From NCBI GenBank assembly GCA_959347315.1, contig OY365809.1:44410693-44474692 (forward strand): a stretch of 64,000 nucleotides of DNA. Direction: 5' to 3'. Positions 59,250-64,000 of the stretch are shown piece by piece; the first letter of the stretch is position 1, and every line of letters starts with the position of its first letter. The notes beneath the pieces are model-generated. The model searched no databases. It was not told the DNA's origin and was given only the letters and a program-made list of their open reading frames with translations. Source of the DNA: Bimastos eiseni (Eukaryota; Annelida; Clitellata; Crassiclitellata; Lumbricidae). A program made the translations under genes and the position numbers.

Positions 59250-60063
59250 CTGAAAGTCAAACGACATAATATGAGGGGGGACATAGAGTAACTTCCCGTC
59301 TAAAACCTCCGCTACAAATCCACCCCAACACAAGAATCATCCCATTATCTGTTACCCCGTTGGCTCCCCGATAATGCGCCCATTGGGGCAACGTAGACCC
59401 AAAGCAGAGTGACACAAATCGACCCCACTTCCTCAAATATCAACGATTTATCAGTTATCACCGCTAATGGCAGCACCACAACGCAGTTGACGTGACATCC
59501 AGTCTCCCCTCTTACTACAGGTAGAGTGCTACCCAGTCTCCCCTATAACTACTCCGAACAAGCTCCAAGCGGCTCCCGAGTACCTTCTAACATTCTCACG
59601 GAAACCCAACAGTGACAGGACCAATTATAAATCACATTCGCTAATTAAAGCTATTCGAAATATTCACTTACCTTGAAATGCAAGCGTACATATGCCCATA
59701 CCTATCTCAGAAGTGTACACAATCGTACAAAAGTCGATCCTACCTCGCTGTAGAGTGTACAGGCCCCTCCTAACTTTTCGGATTTATAGATAAGACCTGT
59801 AGGCTATAACAGGCCACACGCGCACGGCGACTCATAAGTGCGAGGCGGGGTATACTCTTAATAACTACGGCTAAGCCTAGTAACAAAATGAACTTTACCT
59901 GCGTATGACCTTCTCCAATAACGACGCCCACTTACCTCAACAACTTTCAGCAGTCACTAACTGTTGACCTCTGGCCGCACCATACGATAGGTCCCGGCCC
60001 AAGACAGGTAGCGCCCGGCCAGGTAGGACTCTCACCTCTTGAGTCACGTGGATTAAACCTCAC

Positions 60064-60141
60064 CGAAGAAAACAGCGGGTTCTTTTGGGGGGAAAGGTAG
60101 TAGGCCTGTGACCGATAGAGTCCCTGGCCCGCGGCTGACAT
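60064..60141 (-). CDS. Possible first coding exon of the heptad-repeat membrane protein
   Basis: Reading from an ATG at 60141, 26 codons (MSAAGQGLYRSQAYYLSPQK and six more) end exactly before GTGAGG in phase 0. That is the phase needed by the acceptor at 59249. The region is GC-rich and lies about 0.8 kb upstream, as a first exon would. A competing donor 23 bases further downstream on the minus strand (GAG|GTGAGA) gives phase 1 and would not fit. The start context is only moderate (GTCATGT). The choice rests on phase and position alone, with no homology. Confidence 0.35.
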
Positions 60142-60734
60142 GACACCTCCTCCCTCTGACCTCCTGTTGACTGGCAGCGGCCCGAAAATTAATTTCGACC
60201 GGATTATGAACGATCGCATTGGATGCGGCAATGTTGCAAGTAAAGTTTTCACAGTTTGTTATAGCCATGTAGAGGTTTCACTCGTAATTAGAACTTACTG
60301 TGACATTGACTCTGCCTGGATGTTGACTGACGAAGGTTGCGTCAAATCACTTGAAATCAGAGGGATTGTTAAGGGACAAGGGATGTAGATTAAAATTTCG
60401 GTGTGACGCGCGTTTTACAAATTCAATTAATACTACTACTAATGATGACGATGATAATGATAATCATCTATCTAGTTACTAGTAGCACAACTCTTTCTGT
60501 TCGTTCTCGAAAGACATTCCTTTTATCAAAGGATTCTTCGCAATGGGAGCCACGTATCTGATTAGTTTGTGCTTGTAGAGGCGCTCTATAAATCCGTAAA
60601 TAGAATAGAATAGAATGAAATTTTAAACATAATAATGATAATGGTAACGATAACGAAAACGGTAGCAATAACAACAACAATAGCAGCACCAATAACAATA
60701 ACAATAGCAATAATTTTGCACTGCTGAAAGTTGG

Positions 60735-60895
60735 GGCACAGTGGCCGATTGGTTAGAGCGGTCGGCCCGTAATGAGTGAGCAGATTCTACTCTCATCCGA
60801 GGCGTCAGTCATTGTGTAGGGACCTTGAGCAAGTCCTTCGCGCACAATTGCTCTGTAACAGTGAAAATAGTAGGCGTTTAATAAAATAATAAGTA
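60735..60895 (+). mobile_element. tRNA-derived SINE
   Basis: A-box-like TGGCCGATTGGTTAGAGCGG, a decayed B box, a core ACCTTGAGCAAGTCCTTCGC, and an A/T-rich tail with AATAAAATAATAAG. The T-arm does not form, so this is not a tRNA gene. Confidence 0.6.
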
Positions 60896-61129
60896 AGACA
60901 CAGATTGACAAGAACTACTGATAATAATAACAATTATCAGTTACAATAATCACTATGCAAATGTATTAGCTACATATCACAAAGATGAAATAAGCATCAT
61001 AGTGGACTAATTATATAATTAATCAGGTGTGGCAATATATTATGTAATATAAACATAGGCGGTCTGTGACACCTGCCTGTTTCAATAACCCCTTGTTATT
61101 TGTTCTTCTCATAAACTCATATAGCTGGC

Positions 61130-61300
61130 CCCTATGAAGACTGCGACCCGAGAGCAATTCGATCGGAACTCCGCCACTGGTAGTACTCGGCCAGTGCCAG
61201 TCCCAAGCCTGGATAAAGAAGGAGGGCGACACTAATGGTCTTTATTATCACACAGTGTCGTTAAACTGAAACAACCATTCCGATCGGTCGATGCGGACGT
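61130..61300 (+). repeat. Dispersed repeat sharing sequence with 4,235-4,345
   Basis: Both contain GTGCCAGT, AGGAGGGCGA, ATCACACNGTGTCGTTAAA and CTGAAACAAC in the same order, so they are copies of one family. Confidence 0.55.
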
Positions 61301-62225
61301 CAGGTTTATTGAAGAAAGGTTTTGCTAGTGAACGTGGAGAGGCTGGTGCTTTATCAATGTGTTGAATGCTTATTATTCTGCCTATCTGAGTGAAGAAGGA
61401 CATTAAATAAAGATAAGAGAGTCTTCGTCCTCCTTAATCGTCGTTGCAGTGGTTGCCCGTCTAACCAGACGCAGCGATCATTTTCTACTACGACAGCTCT
61501 GCAGTAGCCTACAACTGCAACTGCGCCGTCGAGGCGTGTCCACTTCTGAGCAAAAGATGTTGGAAGAAGGGCGATATCAAATTTCAAGAATTTCAATTTT
61601 TCAACAACGAAAACAGCAGCAACAACAACAGCAAAAACAATAATATTAATATTAATATTAAATAAATAAATAAATAAATAACGTGAAGGCAGAAACAGAG
61701 TAAAAATGAGGACGAGAGACCGCTGGCAAATGTATTCTGACCTAAATTTAATGACACTATGTGATAACAAAGATCATTAGCCTAGCCCGTTTCCTTTATT
61801 AGGGCTTGGGTTGGGTCTGGCCCTGCTGAACTACAAGCTGTGGCTTAGTCCTTAATCGTTGTGCACCCGGAACTTTTCAAGGTCTAACGGTCATGCTCGT
61901 ATTTGTGAATAAGCTGGTTCTCGCGACCTCCTCCTTTGTTTGTCTGCGCTATAGAAATGCCTAGTTTACCACTACAAAGTTACTTATGTTAGGTTTGTTA
62001 GGGCAGAAGTGTAGTTACAGACCTGTGTTTGAGGTGTGATCATTCTTACGCAACCCGATGCGGTTGGCTTGTGCACTAGCGTAACGGCTAGGCCTGTGTA
62101 GCTCGCAGGGCCTGCTACCGTTTGTCTCCGGACGCAAAAGTAAAACTTGCGACAGACAGAGAGAGGCATTCGATGAATAATAGGGCCTAGGCCTCACGCT
62201 ACAGCACAGGCAGGTCATGTATCAC

Positions 62226-62420
62226 GTGGGTCCTCCTCTTTCTTCTCTTTCTCCTTCTCCTCTTTCTCCTCTTCCTCCTCCTCTTCCTTCTCCTCCTGCT
62301 CCGGTTGTGCAATGCTGAATTTAATTTATTGAATTAAAAATGACAGCCCCTCCTCTTCCTCCTCTTTCTCCTCCTCCTCCTCCTACGTCTCCTCCATCTC
62401 TTCCTTCTTCTGCTCCTCTG
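62226..62420 (+). repeat. Two polypyrimidine tracts
   Basis: 62,230-62,302 and 62,346-62,420 are nearly pure C/T (TTCTCCTCTTTCTCCTC). They are separated by about 45 A/T-rich bases. Confidence 0.85.
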
Positions 62421-62516
62421 GATGAGTATATAGTATTAACACTAACAAACCGCCGTATGCTCACAAGTATAACCTACGAGCAAATGATGACAAATTATTA
62501 CAGGAGTCGAAAATAA

Positions 62517-62590
62517 TGTGTGTCTGTCTGTGTGCCTGCCTGTCTGTCTGTCTGTCTGTGTGTCTAAGTATCTGCCTGTGCGTCTGTCAT
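62517..62590 (+). repeat. (TGTC)n microsatellite
   Basis: TGTCTGTCTGTCTG with TGCC interruptions. Confidence 0.85.
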
Positions 62591-64000
62591 CTCAGTTTCA
62601 TTAACACATTCACGCACATTGTAATACTAATCAAATTCCCAGTTGGACGCTTGTGATAAGGTCTGGCAATTGCAGACACTTCGATGTGACCAGGACACGC
62701 TTCGGCATATCATCTCTGGTGGCACTCCGACTGCGACACAGGAACAGCAGTTACTGGTCTCCCTCATGCGGCTCTTGTGTAGCATATAACAAGACAAGAG
62801 CCCCATAGTCAGGCCGTCATGGGCCTCTAAGCTATCCTTAGGCTCAGTGAGAAAATTGAGTGCGGACCTGGTGTGTTGTCCATTACTCTACGGACACCCG
62901 AGTTTGAACTTTTTGAAGTTACTCTATTTAGCTTTATGAAAAGGAGCTACTCTAATAAGTACTTCTAATTTCAATAAAATGTGCAGTGAATACCATATAA
63001 TATACTTTGACAATAAGAGCAGTCAATGTATGACGTAATCCTAAACTGGCTACGTCATCGATATTTGCAATCAACCTGCGTAACAATGCTGTAATTATTA
63101 TTGTCAATAGTGGTAATCTGTCGCGTTTTGGAGAATTTCAGTTTCAACTTTAAATTGAAATTCTTAATTGTCGGACATAGTTAATGGAGGAGAGTTGAAA
63201 ATTTCTAACGTTCACGTATAAATTATTATTCAGAAGTTCTTCGTCAATCTGCCTACCAACATTTGTTAGAAAATGGAAAAATGATTGTGAGATTAAACCG
63301 TTATAATATTATTTCCATTTCATTACAGGCATAGGTCTACAGTTGGATTAAACTGCGTTTTAAACTTTTAAGCAATAATTTGAATAATAATTATAAGTCC
63401 GAGTTACAAAATGGTAAATTAGTCATCTGAAAGAAATTTGCATTTTTCGTTGACTGTTCGCCAAGTGATAATCCCTTTCCCTAGCCATCGCGGTTTCTGT
63501 GAAAGAGACCTTGCAATATAACTTCGGCTTACTATTGCAACGGGACTGGCCTAATTTAGCCAGTTTCTACTGCTGTCATGGGGCATTTCCCATTTGCTTA
63601 GGAGGGAGTGGCTGTGTTGGGCCTAATGGATGGCCCTTTCAGCGGGAGGATATCCCTTAGAACATTTCCTTGTAACTTAACATTGTTCAATGATAATTAA
63701 TTTCCTATTTTACATGTCTTTTTTATGTATGTCACACCTTCGTTGTCAACTGATTTGATTTGATTTGGCTACAATAGATATATCGCTATTGTTATCGTTA
63801 AACTCTTGTTTGTCACGGTCGGCTAGCTTCGCTTCATAAATCAAGCGGAATCCAGAAAGTTCCCATTAACCGATATGGGCTTGGGTTTAACTCCAAGAGC
63901 ATGGTGTCAGAGAATCAAGTCTGGTTTGTTTAGTTAAATTGGAAGAACTGCGCCAAATTGCTTAGTTTTCATATAGAGTCATAACATTTGGCTAAACTTA

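Larger units (their letters stand above)
60142..64000. other. Right-hand spacer
   Basis: Beyond the SINE, dispersed repeat and simple repeats listed, no coding region is supported. The stretch 63,480-63,770 ends in (GATTT)n and may be a LINE 3' end in plus orientation. Confidence 0.5.

Noticed and set aside
60735..60810. Possible tRNA gene
   Set aside because: The A box is good, but the T-arm and acceptor stem do not pair, and SINE core sequence follows directly.

Overview
The window is a piece of animal nuclear genome. Its genes are split into short exons with GT..AG introns, wide AT-rich spacers lie between them, and microsatellites, non-LTR retrotransposons, tRNA-derived SINEs and hAT-type transposon relics are everywhere. 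No operons, no ribosome-binding sites and no CRISPR array are visible. The gene set and repeat style fit a marine invertebrate, perhaps a deuterostome; this is inference and no species can be named. Nothing in 1-12,151 gives a convincing whole gene.

Four protein-coding genes were assembled by hand by matching splice phases. (1) Minus strand, 12,152-21,872: an 11-exon, 600-residue ecto-nucleoside triphosphate diphosphohydrolase (CD39/ENTPD family). It has all five apyrase conserved regions and two membrane spans. Its first coding exon encodes a ubiquitin-like domain, phase-matched to the transmembrane exon. (2) Plus strand, 32,506-40,673: an 8-exon, 402-residue STARD7-like START-domain lipid-transfer protein. 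(3) Plus strand, 44,768-50,938: an 8-exon, 256-residue PIP4P/TMEM55-type phosphatidylinositol-4,5-bisphosphate 4-phosphatase with an intact C-X5-R motif. (4) Minus strand, 56,511-59,249, perhaps with a first exon at 60,064-60,141: an unrecognised Ser/Asp-rich protein with a heptapeptide repeat and a C-terminal membrane anchor.

Layout: 1-12.1 kb is repeat-rich spacer; 12.2-21.9 kb is the ENTPD gene; 21.9-32.5 kb is spacer with a nested LINE insertion, a 200-N gap inside a perfect 323-bp inverted repeat, a hAT relic and a hairpin element; 32.5-40.7 kb is STARD7; 40.7-44.8 kb is spacer; 44.8-50.9 kb is PIP4P; 50.9-56.5 kb is spacer; 56.5-60.1 kb is gene 4; 60.1-64 kb is spacer. Three of the four gene products act at membranes or on lipids, but neighbouring animal genes are normally independent and no shared pathway is claimed.

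The most unusual observation is the ubiquitin-like/ENTPD fusion. It would place a cytosolic beta-grasp domain on the inner side of an ecto-enzyme. Also notable are a LINE nested in another LINE between direct repeats of about 180 bp, the gap-spanning palindrome, a duplicated 3' splice site in PIP4P, and a hAT terminus six bases inside an ENTPD intron.
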